Part shown: positions 1 to 11,287 of the stretch, in pieces
Position numbering within the stretch: position 1 is the first letter of the stretch
Layout of the letters: each line of letters starts with the position of its first letter
Origin: Prosopocoilus inquinatus
Lineage: Eukaryota; Arthropoda; Insecta; Coleoptera; Lucanidae
Direction of reading: 5' to 3'
NCBI GenBank assembly: GCA_036172665.1
Contig: CM069871.1
Span: 7,564,001 to 7,628,000, forward strand
Length of the DNA: 64,000 bases
Made by a program: the position numbers and the translations under genes
Notes under the pieces: model-generated
Databases searched by the model: none
Told to the model about the DNA's origin: nothing
Seen by the model: only the letters and a program-made list of their open reading frames with translations

Positions 1-756
1 GTTCAAATAAGGAACGACGAAATAAAAAAAAAAACAAAAACAAAACGAGATCAACCAGTGCCAACCGGATTTTTCGAACGTCTCAATCCCGCCATTACCC
101 TAACTTTTTCATCATTATTGTTGATAATCTTCGCGAATTGTATATTGCGGAATACTTTTACTTTTTATTCAGTTACCAATTTAAGCAATTATTATGAACT
201 TAATTTCACAGTAATTGTTTACGACAATTAAGGAAAGTTTAATTAAAATTTTAATCATAATTCTTTGCTTGCTTTTGCTGAGATATTTGAAAATTTCAAA
301 TTTAAGTTTCACAATTTTGAACGCTCAGATGCTTGTGTGAGACGGAAGGAAATTTCCCAAGTACGGTACTTACCGATTTTTGTTTCTGAAATATTTTCTT
401 AGATATTTTTGAATTTTTGTGCGTAACCGACAGGTATCAAACGTTGATTTTACTTTCGTGAAATTATTGTCATTTAAATTTCTGTTCATTACTGAATTGT
501 TGTATATTGTATCACACTCCCAACTTTTTGAGACTCTAGTTATTTTTGGTTGGATGTAATCGATACCTTTAGTGTATTTACTTCAGTTAGCGCCTATTGG
601 TATCTATTTTAAATGTACTTCTTTCCACCTAACGTGGTTTTTCTCTTATTTGGGGAATTCTCTTTATCCTTGTTTTTGTCCACGACCCCCTTTCTGAATT
701 TAGGAGCTGACATCAAGGGGGGATTCGGCGTAGGCAGGTAAGATCTGCTCATTCTA
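1..756. other. AT-rich sequence, no gene seen
   Basis: I see no open frame, tandem structure or long inverted repeat here. The stretch has short A and T runs and ends at the start of a foldback element. It may be intronic or intergenic. Confidence 0.6.
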
Positions 757-1516
757 TACAGGGTTACAACTAATTAAAGGGTCACTATGGGGATCTATAA
801 GAGATACAAAGATGGATAAATTATAGAAAAGTTGACGCTACCTTAGATATTCATAGCACGTCACGCAGAAATAATTTTTGAATACGACCATATAAACATT
901 TATGCTTTTGTTTTGAAACAAAATATTAGGTTACTAAGAATTTTTGTTAAAAAGTAATTTTTTTTATGTAAAAATATAAATAAGTACCATAATTGAGTAA
1001 GATTTATTAATTTAGTAATAATTTTAGTTCTGAATGTTTACACGCGTCCGCCTACTAGATATTTTTTTTCAAAGTCTTTTGTAGTATCGATATTTTGTTT
1101 TAAAACAAAAGCATAAGTATGACGTATGGTCGTATTCAGATTTTGTTTTTGTATCACGTGGTATGAATACCCACGGTAGCGTCCATAAGAAAAAAGACAG
1201 TTGACAGTAGCATCTGCGAAACTGTGAATCCTAACCTATTTCTTCGGACTCTATTAGATTGCGTATCGAATTTAACATAAAAGCATCGAATTTCATGATT
1301 CTGTTTTAATAAGGAAGATATTCGAGATTTTCGAAAATTAGAATTCTCGGTTTTCTTTTTTAAGATACTTCAGAAACGAATGGAGGTAGAAAAGATTTTC
1401 TTGAATATTTTGATATGTACCAAAATATCACAACTTTTTCGTAATTTAACCATCTTTGTATTTCTTATAGTTTACGAGATCCCCATGGTGGCGCTTTAAT
1501 TAGTTATAACCCTGTA
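757..1516. mobile_element. Foldback element with TACAGGGTT / AACCCTGTA ends
   Basis: The left end (757 onward: TACAGGGTTACAACTAATTA) and the right end (TAATTAGTTATAACCCTGTA, ending 1516) are inverted copies. The match continues inward past the ATGGGGATCT block, the ACAAAGATGG block and the GAATACGACCAT block near 880, whose partner lies near 1125. The left arm is about 200 bp. The right arm is longer because about 250 bp at 1180-1430 has no partner. This is a non-autonomous TIR/foldback element with no coding capacity. TA at both tips fits a TA target, but this is inferred from the tips only. Confidence 0.8.
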
Positions 1517-1520
1517 CACA

Positions 1521-1705
1521 TACCATCGGGTGCAAAGAAAAGTAATTTTCTCGCTTTTGTATACCTAACTGTAATTTGCCAATGCTTCGTAACGGACAAA
1601 TATTACATGATTGTCACAAATATTTGTCAAAACATTACTAAAAGTGGTTTTACAAAACTAAAATAATGCAAAAATTCCTTTTATTTTTCTTTACACCCAA
1701 TGGTA
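1521..1705. mobile_element. Small TIR element (MITE-like)
   Basis: TACCATCGGGTGCAAAGAAA at 1521 is the inverted counterpart of the sequence ending TTACACCCAATGGTA at 1705. The arms are about 33 bp and the whole element is 185 bp. It sits five bases right of the foldback element ending at 1516. There is no coding sequence and I cannot name the family. Confidence 0.7.
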
Positions 1706-1841
1706 CACCATCATCTACGTGTAAACAGCAACTGACCACGTGTGAATGTTTAGCAATTGGCCCCAACGTGGTTTATACCATATCCAAATCAACAAAAAAA
1801 GAAACAAATTAAACACAGGAGAAAAATAATATAAATAATAA

Positions 1842-2411
1842 CAACGAAGATCCTAAAGTGGAAACTTGTTGAAATTTTGTTACACAAAGTGAGAGGAAAT
1901 AGAGGCTACCACAATAAAGTTTATTTTATTGGTTGATTTGTTAGTTATCATTCGAAAACAACGACGGTCCTAAAGTGGAACCTTGTTGGAATTTTGTTCG
2001 GTTCACAAAGTGAGAGAGAATGAAAGCTACCACAGTGAAGTTTATTGGTTTATTTGATACTTATCATTCGAAAACAACGAAGGTCCTAAAATGGAACCTT
2101 GTTGGAATTTTGTTAGGTACACAAAGTGAGAGAGAATGAAAGCTACTACAGTGAAGTTTATTGGTTTATTTGATACTTATCATTCGAAAACAGCGAAGAT
2201 CCTAAAGTGGAACCTTGTTGGAATTTTGTTAGGTACACAAAGTGAGAGAGAATGAAAGCTACCACTGTGAAGTTTATTGGTTTATTTGATACTTATCATT
2301 CGAAAACAACGAAGGTCCTAAAGTGGAACCTTGTTGGAATTTTGTTAGGTACACAAAGTGAGAGAGAATCAGAGCTACCACAGTGAAGTTTATTGGTTTA
2401 TTTGATACTTA
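1842..2411. repeat. Tandem array, five copies of a 116-bp unit
   Basis: The marker TCCTAAAGTGGAA (or a one-base variant) recurs at 1851, 1968, 2084, 2200 and 2316, giving spacings of 117, 116, 116 and 116 bp. Units share GTTGGAATTTTGTT, ACAAAGTGAGAG and TGAAGTTTATTGG. Copies 2 to 5 are nearly identical. The first is more diverged and lies at the edge, as expected for an array grown by unequal exchange. No reading frame is maintained. Confidence 0.95.
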
Positions 2412-3630
2412 CAAATTTGTTGATTTTGTTATAAAATATCTTGCTTCAAAACAAGAGACAGTTATAATCTGTGGAAGAAAGCGTAATCCAATACTTTTGA
2501 AAATACAGAGTGTATCTCGAGTAGGTCACGCTCATTGATATAATAAAAAAAAAGAATGACTTCTTGACCAAACTACAAAGGCATTTTTGACTTGGAATTT
2601 CCCCGGACGAACTTTGCAACTTACACACGATGCAAATTATGATCCGCAACCGAGTGATAGATATGTAGATAGATAAATCTTAACGTGATCACGTTTGCGG
2701 CGAGATTATTCCAATAAAAACCGTTCCACGGCGCTTCGTAGATAATTGAAATATTTTATCGCCGCATGAGATCGACAGAAATCAACAACTATCTGTACTA
2801 TTTTTGTGAAATACAGGCCGCTTATCTAAATCCTAATGTTTCGAGATTGCCTTGTTATATGTATACGCGCTCTCCTCGACTAAAACGGAAAAGAAAATCT
2901 TTTGCGATAAGCGCGCACGCCGAAGGAGAAACATAAATATTCATCATCACCACAACGATACGGTTGAATACGAGAGAAAAATATCAATTTTTTTTTTTTA
3001 ATAAAATCCGAGATAAAAACAGAAATTTATAAAAAAAAAAAATCGCTGCGAAGCAAGCGAGTTGAAACGCTGAAATTTACTGCGCCATTCACGCAAACGA
3101 ACCTAATACCTCAACCAGTGCTAATTACTTTAAAATATGTAAATTATGTAAATCGTTATTTTTATGAATAGCTTCGCGAACTGATAGATAAGAAATGCAC
3201 CACACTCTTATATGATAAGAAGCTCGAAGCCATAAATAAACAATACTTTTTTTTTCTTTGTGCAAAAAAAAAAACAGAATTTATGTGACTTGCTTTTGTA
3301 ATATAATTAATCTGCAAATTACAGATCGCGAATGCAACACGAATTTTCATAACTCATTTCGTTTTATTGCACTGCGTTTAAAACGTTACAAAGGTGACTT
3401 ACATACGTAACGCATGCACTTAATAACGCGTTGTTGCTTAATGACGATGCAGTTTTGTATAGAAACTAGGACGAATTATGTGATATAACATAGCACAGGT
3501 TGCTTATACAAATGTGCGCACAATTGTCGTGTTATGATAAGGTGCATCAGGACGTAATTATAAAGACATGCATGCTTCTCATCAACAACAAAGGGGGCAT
3601 TACTGTCGACTAATTTGTTATAGATCTGCT
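2412..3630. other. Non-repetitive AT-rich sequence
   Basis: No gene, array or long inverted repeat is evident. The 2690-2960 part is richer in CpG (clusters such as GCGCGCACGCCG near 2911) than its surroundings and might be single-copy conserved sequence. That is a guess from composition. Short open frames here have no recognisable content. Confidence 0.5.
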
Positions 3631-5002
3631 ATTCAGGAAATACGCTTTACACATGTGACCATTCAGAAAATATCTCAATTCATGTTTATGAACAATTACT
3701 TATTATTATATTTTTCTTTGTTTTTAGAAAAGATTATTAACATGTTAATTTAAAGATGATCGAGTATTAGCTTCCCTAATTATTTTACAGCAAAATGCCA
3801 TGTAGGTTTCTTAAAGTGCTCTTCAAGGTGAATCTGTCTGCGATGTTTGAGAATTTTTCATTCGCTCAGTTTCAAGATATTTAAAAGAGATCAATAACGA
3901 AATTCAATTTTGTATATCAAACTATCAGCACGGCCTTGATCACTAAATGTTAAAATAAATTACTGAGAAATCTATTCAGGAAATACTCTTTACATATGTG
4001 ACCATTCAGAAAATATCTCAGTTCATGTTTATGAACAATTACTTCTTATTATATTTTTTTTTGTTTTTAGAAAAGATTATTAACATGTTAATTTAAAGAT
4101 GATCGAGTATTAGCTTCCCTAATTATTTTACAGCAAAATGCCATGTAGGTTTCTTAAAGTGCTCTTCAAGGTGAATCTGTCTGCGAAGTTTGAGAATTTT
4201 TCATTCGCTCAGTTTCAAGATATTTAAAAGAGGTCAATAACGAAATTCAATTTTGTATATCAAACTATCAGCACGGCCTTGATCACTAAATGTTAAAATA
4301 AATTACTGAGAAATCTATTCAGGAAATACTCTTTACATATGTGACCATTCAGAAAATATCTCAATTCATGTTTACGAACAATTACTTATTATTATATTTT
4401 TCTTTGTTTTTAGAAAAGATTATTAACATGTTAATTTAAAGATGATCGAGTATTAGCTTCCCTAATTATTTTACAGCAAAATGCCATGTAGGTTTCTTAA
4501 AGTGCTCTTCAAGGTGAATCTGTCTGCGAAGTTTGAGAATTTTTCATTCGCTCAGTTTCAAGATATTTAAAAGAGATCAATAACGAAATTCAATTTTGTA
4601 TATCAAACTATCAGCACGGCCTTGATCACTAAATGTTAAAATAAATTACTGAGAAATCTATTCAGGAAATACTCTTTACATATGTGACCATACAGAAAAT
4701 ATCTCAATTCATGTTTATGAACAAATACTTCTTATTATATTTTTTTTTTGTTTTTAGAAAAGATTATTAACATGTTAATTTAAAGATGATCGAATATTAG
4801 CTTCCCTAATTATTTTACAGCAAAATGCCATTTAGGTTTCTTAAAGTGCTCTTCAAGGTGAATCTGTCTGCGAAGTTTGAGAATTTTTCATTCGCTCAGT
4901 TTCAAGATATTTAAAAAAGATCAATAGCGAAATTCAATTATGTATATCAAACTATCAGCACGGCCTTGATCAGTAAATGTTAAAATAAATTACTGAAAAA
5001 GC
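3631..5002. repeat. Tandem array, four copies of a 343-bp unit
   Basis: ATTCAGGAAATAC recurs at 3631, 3974, 4317 and 4660, exactly 343 bp apart each time. Copies differ by a handful of substitutions, for example CGATGTTTG versus CGAAGTTTG, and by T-run length. Such uniformity implies recent expansion or homogenisation. The unit has no conserved open frame. The last copy breaks into a diverged inverted copy at about 5003. Confidence 0.97.
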
Positions 5003-5253
5003 TGTTCCTATCAATCTTTTTTTTCAAAAACGAACTAGATTTAGGTATTAATTATTTTGAGCATGATGGCTGTGCTGGTAATTTGGTATAAATAGAAATT
5101 AGTTGCGTAATCTTTTCTTTTAATATTTTAAAATTCAGCGAATGAAGCATTCTCAAACTTCACAGACAGATTCATCTTGATGATTACTTAAAAAAGAAAG
5201 GTAAATGGAATTTTGCTGTTGTGAAATAATTAAGGAGCACCTTTAAATTAACG
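5003..5253 (-). repeat. Diverged inverted copy of the 343-bp unit
   Basis: Read on the reverse strand, this segment follows the unit in order: TTAATTTAAAG, CTAATTATTT, CAGCAAAAT, GAATCTGTCTG, AAGTTTGAGAAT, CATTCGCT, then a block like ATCAGCACGGCC. It is much more diverged than the four direct copies. Copy 4 plus this segment makes a foldback, suggesting the array grew from one arm of an older palindromic element. Confidence 0.8.
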
Positions 5254-5902
5254 TGGGATTTCCTATGTTGCCTTTCAAAATGCAGCACGCTGTATACATA
5301 TTTTGTTCGATTAAATAGAAACGAGGCGGAAAACGTGTACGCTGCAGCGACGCGTCAGTCCAACATGCTCCATTGCCGCCTCTTTCAAAATAAACCGAAG
5401 AAAATATATAATTCCGTCCTGTAATTATTAACAACCGAATCATTCTATCTTTCTACACGTTTCTCTATCATCATTCACTAATAGCGTTATACACTGGCTG
5501 GATCGGTCCGCATTCAGGATATCTCTATCCCGTTTTATTACATAACTAGTTCACTAGTAACACTAGTGCAGCCAGTGGAAAACGTTGTAAGTTATTGAAT
5601 GCACTTAGGCAATAAAAGCTTACAACTAGTTAAAAAGGTAAGCCAACCTATCTGGCCATAAAAAAAAAACCTTAGTTAAGCTACGTTCGACGTAAAGCTT
5701 AAAAACTACTTTTCAAAAAAAAAAGTGTAATGTTTATTCTTATTCTTAATCTTCTTTCACCTTAAAGTTCTGTTGCTGGCTGAAGAATTGCGGATCACAT
5801 GGTATACAGGACGATTCACATTTCTATATTTTTGAACTAATCTTTTATTATCCACTGTAACCACAGCCTTAATCCTCACTTAATAGCGTAATATTGTCAA
5901 AA
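5254..5902. other. No gene seen; contains a short hairpin
   Basis: The stretch holds a 43-bp hairpin at 5584-5626 with ends GTTGTAAG and CTTACAAC. CACTGGCTGG and GCAGCCAGTGG near 5491 and 5571 form a weak outer pairing. Otherwise it appears unstructured. Confidence 0.5.
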
Positions 5903-6155
5903 AAATTTGTTGCAAATCGTTTTTGATTGCAGTGAAAACCTCGAGCAGCCTCTGTACAGTTGTTTCAGCCCTGCTTGGGGCTTCATCAGCAGAGACATAG
6001 CTCGACATTCCCACCGCACACCAAAAACGACTTGTCCAATTTATTCGCAAATGCAATGTAATAGTGATGAACAGATAAAACAGCGACATCTTACGATCGC
6101 TGCAATGTCAGGTCAAAAAGCGATCGTAAGATGTCGCTGTTTTATCTGTTCGTAA
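5903..6155 (+). mobile_element. Seven-member hairpin repeat family, copy A
   Basis: The core reads GCAAATCGTTTTTGATTGCA, then CGAGCAGCCTCTGTACAG, TTTCAGCCCTGCTTGGGGCT and an imperfect inverted end near ACCAAAAACGACTTG. Other copies lie at 21581, 27441, 27726, 28371, 34998 and 49681. After the core, this copy alone has a perfect palindrome: arms 6069-6101 and 6119-6151, 33 bp each, around a 17-bp loop. Open frames across it are by-products of the hairpin. It has no coding capacity and I cannot name the family. Confidence 0.85.
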
Positions 6156-6412
6156 TATTTTCGTTCAAAAACAAATTATTTTATGGCGAGTCCAGAATGT
6201 AACATGAAAAATTTACATTTCAGCTATTCTAACAAATAAAAAAGTTTTCCCTGGATCAAATGGCAAAAGTCAACCTTTATACAGGCTGCCTCAGATTAAT
6301 CTAAACTAACGAAATGAGACATTAAATTAAAAGTGTTAATTAACTTTAAATTTAAAAAAAATACGTATATTCAGAGTTGGTTGAATATTTTGTCACGGCC
6401 TTTTTTTTTAAA

Positions 6413-6987
6413 TACAGTCTGTTTGTAAAATAAGTGCGGAAATTTGCGGCCATAAGTGGTTCTAATGATGGGCGGAATGTAGTGCTAAATTTTCCGGATG
6501 CTTTCGAATTTCTAGCTGAGAAAAAGCTGTTAAAAATAGTTTGGTGTTTGAACAGTGGTTGAGATATTCGGTAACATGGTGTCTTTTTTTTAATTTCAGG
6601 GAAAAATAATTAGAGAAAACAGGTTAAAATTATTAAAATGATTACGGTGACCGATTATACTATTTGGGTTCAACAGTTTAGTATTTGAAGAGTGCTTAAA
6701 ACATTATCTTAACCTAAACAACATTTACATTATTATTATGATTACTGTAATCATTATTTTTCTTAATTAGTGTTTAGCTGGTGGTTGTTTTAGCTTTAAT
6801 ATAAACTTTTTTTAAAAAAATTTTAAATTACACAATTTTTTCTTGCTTTAAGTGCACCGCATAAGGGACGGATAAAATAACTTACCCCCCTTCCGATGAA
6901 AGAAGTTTTTTTTTAATATTCCGTGTCCTATATACTCTCACGATAATATCGTTAAAATTTGAACCATTATTTTACAAACACCCTGTA
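6413..6987. mobile_element. 575-bp TIR element, TACAG...TGTTTGTAAAATAA ends
   Basis: TACAGTCTGTTTGTAAAATA at 6413 pairs with TTATTTTACAAACACCCTGTA ending at 6987 (one or two mismatches in the outer tip). The interior has no recognisable transposase and is AT-rich. The TACAGGGTGTTTG-type tip links it to the next element and to several single ends later in the window. Confidence 0.75.
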
Positions 6988-7131
6988 TATTCGGTATTCA
7001 GACAGAAAATTCTGAAGAAGCTGTTGACGTCCAGTGAAACGTAGCCTTTTTTTACAATCTGTCAATGTTCACCGCAGAAGACGAGGCTTTAATTTTAATT
7101 TTAATTAAATAATTGTTTATGGTAATTATTG

Positions 7132-7510
7132 TATAGGGTGTTTGGAAATTGTTAGTACAAAGAAATGGCTAGTTGGTGATGGTGAGTTGAAGTCATCGGT
7201 AAAAAAATAAATTTAATAAAAGTCCTTTTATTATGTTTTCGAGACAAAAATTTGGCCAAAATTGTCGGTGCGCCACTGAGTTAAGGTAACAAGCTGTCAC
7301 AACTCGAAACATTATTATTACCAAAATGAATACCGCTTATACAAATAATGAGTTGACGGACATAGTGTTATTTTGACTATTTGACTATTTTGACTATAAC
7401 TATGACTATTTTAGTGTTATTTTAGGTTATGGAAAAGTAATAGGGTTCTTACGACTTCCAAATGCCACAATTTTTCTTTTTTTTTTACTAGAATTTCCAG
7501 ACACCTTGTA
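7132..7510. mobile_element. 379-bp TIR element, TATAGGGTGTTTGGAAATT ends
   Basis: TATAGGGTGTTTGGAAATTG at 7132 pairs with AATTTCCAGACACCTTGTA ending at 7510. A further inverted match lies inside it (GAAATGGC against GCCACAATTTTTC). It is a short non-autonomous element with no coding content. Confidence 0.75.
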
Positions 7511-8411
7511 TTTTGTATTATGCGACTTGACGACATTTTTTTAATTATTTTTAAATAATGTTGAAATGAAATGATACCCTTTTCTGCCTTCTTTTTCAAA
7601 TACTCCGCATAGACATCGACGATCATCATTAATTCAGGTACCTAATTAATTTTTAATTCCAAAATCTGAAGCGACCCTTATTTGTCAAAACTTCAGAAAA
7701 TTGTAAACTTTATTTGGCTTGATGCAAGACAAACGTTTCTTGAGATTTTTCTTCAGTTTCAAGCCTTTACGTCACCAAAACACAGACTGTAAATTTAATA
7801 AAATAAATATATCTGCTATTAAAAAAATTAATAAATGAAGAAAATTATTGTGTTTGACGTCAAAAAATATCATTCTCATTTTAGTAGGATGAAATTTATT
7901 TAAATAATATAAAATATGTGCTTCACCCTGTATATAACGTAAAGTTTTCGCGCTCCACCCTCCTTTTTGCTTAATCACTTGTTTTTATTACTTTTTTTTA
8001 GTTTTTCTTCTTTTTTGTTTTTAAAACTTCCTTTATCATTAGTTCTTCCTTTTCTATCGGCTGTACGTTTGCCAAAAACACAAAAGATCGGGTGTTCTTA
8101 TTTTCTTCGGTTTAACTCTTCGTTGTTTTCATTTTTTTTTAATATTCTTATTTATTTCTGTTTTTAAAACTTCCTTTACGTTCGTTCTTAATTTTTTCTT
8201 TATTTACGCAGTTGAAGTGTTTTAGTCTTTTTTATCGCTTTTCTAGTAAATAAATGCATGCATTCTCAATTGCGGTTAATTAGCTTTTATAATTTTCTTG
8301 AAGTGCGTCATCAGTGCCTTTGTTTTTGTTTTCCCATTTATTCATATATCACGCGATGTTTTTTTTTTCTTAATATAATAAATGAAGAGTGGTAAATTTT
8401 AGCCTCTTTTG
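7511..8411. other. AT-rich sequence with one lone TIR-like end
   Basis: CACCCTGTATA at 7922-7932 is a typical right-end motif with no left partner I can find nearby. From 7980 onward one strand is strongly T-rich. I see no gene. Confidence 0.5.
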
Positions 8412-8700
8412 TTTCTTCTTGATTCATAATATGCTATATCTAAGTACACTCTGACCCATTTTTTTGTTATTTTGCTTTTGGAATCGACAAAACTTTTAAA
8501 TACATTTTTTTCAATTAATTCTTACCGCCAAATATTCACCAAAAAAAATTATAAATTATTTCACTGTTATTTCATGGGCTGCTTTAATTTTTTATTTTTT
8601 ATTTTATTTTTTTTTTTTTCAATAAATGCCTGAAACTAATTGAAAATTACTCAATATTAATTTTGACATAAATCTTTTAATTGGTTTAACTTGAAGGCTT

Positions 8701-8920
8701 CCGGTTGGAACCGCGTCTCTCCTCGGATTTCTTCTACTACCGACGTTTCGTTCTCCATTACAGAAGAACTTCTTCAGGGCTGCTGCTGCTGGTGGTCTTG
8801 CTGCTGCTTCTTGTAAGTCGTCCTAACCAGCAGCAGCAGCCCTGAAGAAGTTCTTCTGTAATGGAGAACGAAACGTCGTCAGTAGAAGAAATCCGAGGAG
8901 AGACGCGGTTCCAACCGAGA
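8701..8920. repeat. Long hairpin inside triplicated unit, copy 1
   Basis: About 95-bp arms are near-perfect inverted copies: GGTTGGAACCGCGTCTCTCC on the left against GGAGAGACGCGGTTCCAACC on the right. Both carry GACGTTTCGTTCTCCATTAC and CTTCAGGGCTGCTGCTGCTGG. The GAAACGTC and CTGAAGAAG words within one repeat recur in many arthropod repeats as I recall; I cannot name the source element. Confidence 0.93.
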
Positions 8921-9548
8921 ACCAGGAATTCAACAAATCTTTTAATTATAATTTTTTTTCACGTAACCCAACCAATTTAAGAGATTGTTGAATGCAGTGG
9001 CGTAGATAAATTTTTAGTAAAAAGATCCCTAATCAATTTTAGTCATTTTTGTCATAGAAAAAAAAATCATAACAGGCCTTGAGAATTAAAATTTATTGTT
9101 AGAAATTTTCATCAGAGTAGAATTTGTGAAGTTCTACTTTTAAAAATAAATTAGGTTCCAATCTGTAATATGTTTCCATTCTAAGTGAGTCACACCGTAT
9201 ATTATTTATCTTTTGTTTCCATTATATTTTATTCGTTTATATAATTGAAAATCTACTGTTTCTTCTCGTTTCATAATATGCTATATCTAAGTACACTCTG
9301 ACCCATTTTATTGTTATTTTGCTTTTGGAATCGACAAAACTTTTAAATAATTTTTTTTCAATTAATTCTTACCGCCAAATATTCACCAAAAAAAAATAAT
9401 AAATTATTTCACTGTTATTTCATGGGCTGCTTTAATTTTTTATTTTTTATTTTTTATTTTTATTTTTCAATAAATGCCCGAAACTAATTGAAAATTACTC
9501 AATATTAATTTTGACATAAATCTTTTAATTGGTTTAACTTGAAGGCTT

Positions 9549-9765
9549 CCGGTTGGAACCGCGTCTCTCCTCGGATTTCCTCTACTACCGACGTTTCGTT
9601 CTCCATTACAGAAGAACTCCTTCAGGGCCGCTGCTGCTGGTGGTCTTGCTGCTCCTTCTTATAAGTCGTCCTAACCAGCAGCAGCAGCCCTGAAGAAGTT
9701 CTTCTGTAATGGAGAACGAAACGTCGTCAGTAGGAGAAATCCGAGGAGAGACGCGGATCCAACCG
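9549..9765. repeat. Long hairpin inside triplicated unit, copy 2
   Basis: Same structure as at 8701, with a few substitutions (for example CGGATCCAACC on the right arm). A reverse-strand open frame here is a by-product of the hairpin. Confidence 0.93.
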
Positions 9766-10367
9766 AAAACCAGGAATTCAATAAATCTTTTAATTATAAT
9801 TTTTTTTTTCACGTAACCCAACCAATTTAAGAGATTGTTGAATGCAGTGGCGTAGATAAATTTTTAGTAAAAAGATCCCTAATCAATTTTAGTCATTTTT
9901 GTCATAGAAAAAAAAATCATAACAGGCCTTGAGAATTAAAATTTATTGTTAGAAATTTTCATCAGAGTAGAATTTGTGAAGTTCTACTTTTAAAAATAAA
10001 TTAGGTTCCAATCTGTAATATGTTTCCATTCTAAGTGAGTCACACCGTATATTATTTATCTTTTGTTTCCATTATATTTTATTCGTTTATATAATTGAAA
10101 ATCTACTATGCTATATCTAAGTACACTCTGACCCATTTTGTTGTTATTTTGCTTTTGGAATCGACAAAACTTTTAAATAATTTTTTTTCAATTAATTCTT
10201 ACCGCCAAATATTCACCAAAAAAAATTATAAATTATTTCACTGTTATTTCATGGGCTGCTTTAATTTTTTATTTTTTATTTTTTTTCAATAAATGCCCGA
10301 AACTAATTGAAAATTACTCAATATTAATTTTGACATAAATCTTTTAATTGGTTTAACTTGAAGGCTT

Positions 10368-10584
10368 CCGGTTGGAACCGCGTCTCTCCTCGGATTTCTT
10401 CTACTACCGACGTTTCGTTCTCCATTACAGAAGAACTCCTTCAGGGCCGCTGCTGCTGGTGGTCTTGCTGCTGCTTCTTGTAAGTCATCCTAACCAGCAG
10501 CAGCAGCCCTGAAGAAGTTCTTCTGTAATGGAGAACGAAACGTCGTCAGTAGAAGAAATCCGAGGAGAGACGCGGTTCCAACCG
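10368..10584. repeat. Long hairpin inside triplicated unit, copy 3
   Basis: Third copy of the same hairpin, arms still near-perfect although the surrounding unit has diverged more. This suggests the arms are being kept alike by conversion or by replication-linked correction. Confidence 0.93.
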
Positions 10585-10905
10585 AGAACCAGGAATTCAA
10601 CAAATCTTTTAATTATAATATTTTTTTATAACCCACCAATTTAAGAGATTGCTGAATGCAGTGGCGTAGTTAAATTTTTAGTAAAAAGATTCCTAATCAA
10701 TTTTAGTCATTTTTGTCATAGGAAAAAATTCATAACAGGCCTCAAGAATTAAAAGGTATTGTTACAAATTTTCATCAGAGTAGAGTTTCTGAAGTTCTAC
10801 CTTTAAAAAGAAATTCCGTTCTAATCTGTAATATGTTTCCATTCAAAATGAGTCACGCCGTATATTTTTTATCTTTTCTTTCCATTTTATTTTATTCGCT
10901 TATTT

Positions 10906-11287
10906 TTCAATTACGTACGTATTCACTTATAAGACAGTGTTATGCTGAATGTTTTGAATTTTTCTTTTTCTTTAATTTTGAGCATATTTTTTGTACATCT
11001 ACATTTTTCACACTCAATACGAGGTGTATGTTACAAACCTAAATTGCCTAAGGCAATAAAATCATGCAATGAAGATTATATGAAGTTATACAGGGTGTTT
11101 CAAAAATAGTGTCCAACCTTTATACGTTGTAAGTAATGAGGAGTAATGGAGTCATAGACTACATATTTCTTCAGCTGAAAGATAATCCTTATAATTTGAA
11201 TGATATGCACTGACTCGACTAAACACTGACCTTTCTAACTATGCTTTTCTAGCTTGATTACATGCTATAGACTTCCAATTCGGTTTG
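10906..11287. other. Unassigned; contains a lone TACAGGGTGTTTC end
   Basis: TACAGGGTGTTTCAAAAATA at 11091 is a left-end motif of the common insect TIR type. I could not find its inverted partner within the next few kilobases. A short palindrome TTGCCTAAGGCAA lies at about 11043. Confidence 0.5.

Larger units (their letters stand above)
8412..10905. repeat. Tandem triplication of a ~840-bp unit
   Basis: ATGCTATATCTAAGTACACT recurs at 8431, 9278 and 10108 (spacings 847 and 830). Each unit holds, in order, CTTACCGCCAAATATTCACC, an AT-rich run, a ~220-bp hairpin, GAATGCAGTGGCGTAG and CATCAGAGTAGA. Copies 1 and 2 are almost identical and copy 3 is more diverged toward its right end. There is no conserved protein frame. 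The CAGTGGCGTAG block resembles the 5' tip of hAT-type elements and recurs in two other arrays of this window. Confidence 0.95.

Noticed and set aside
1842..5002. CRISPR-like direct repeats
   Set aside because: Repeats are contiguous tandem units of 116 or 343 bp without unique spacers, in evidently eukaryotic DNA.
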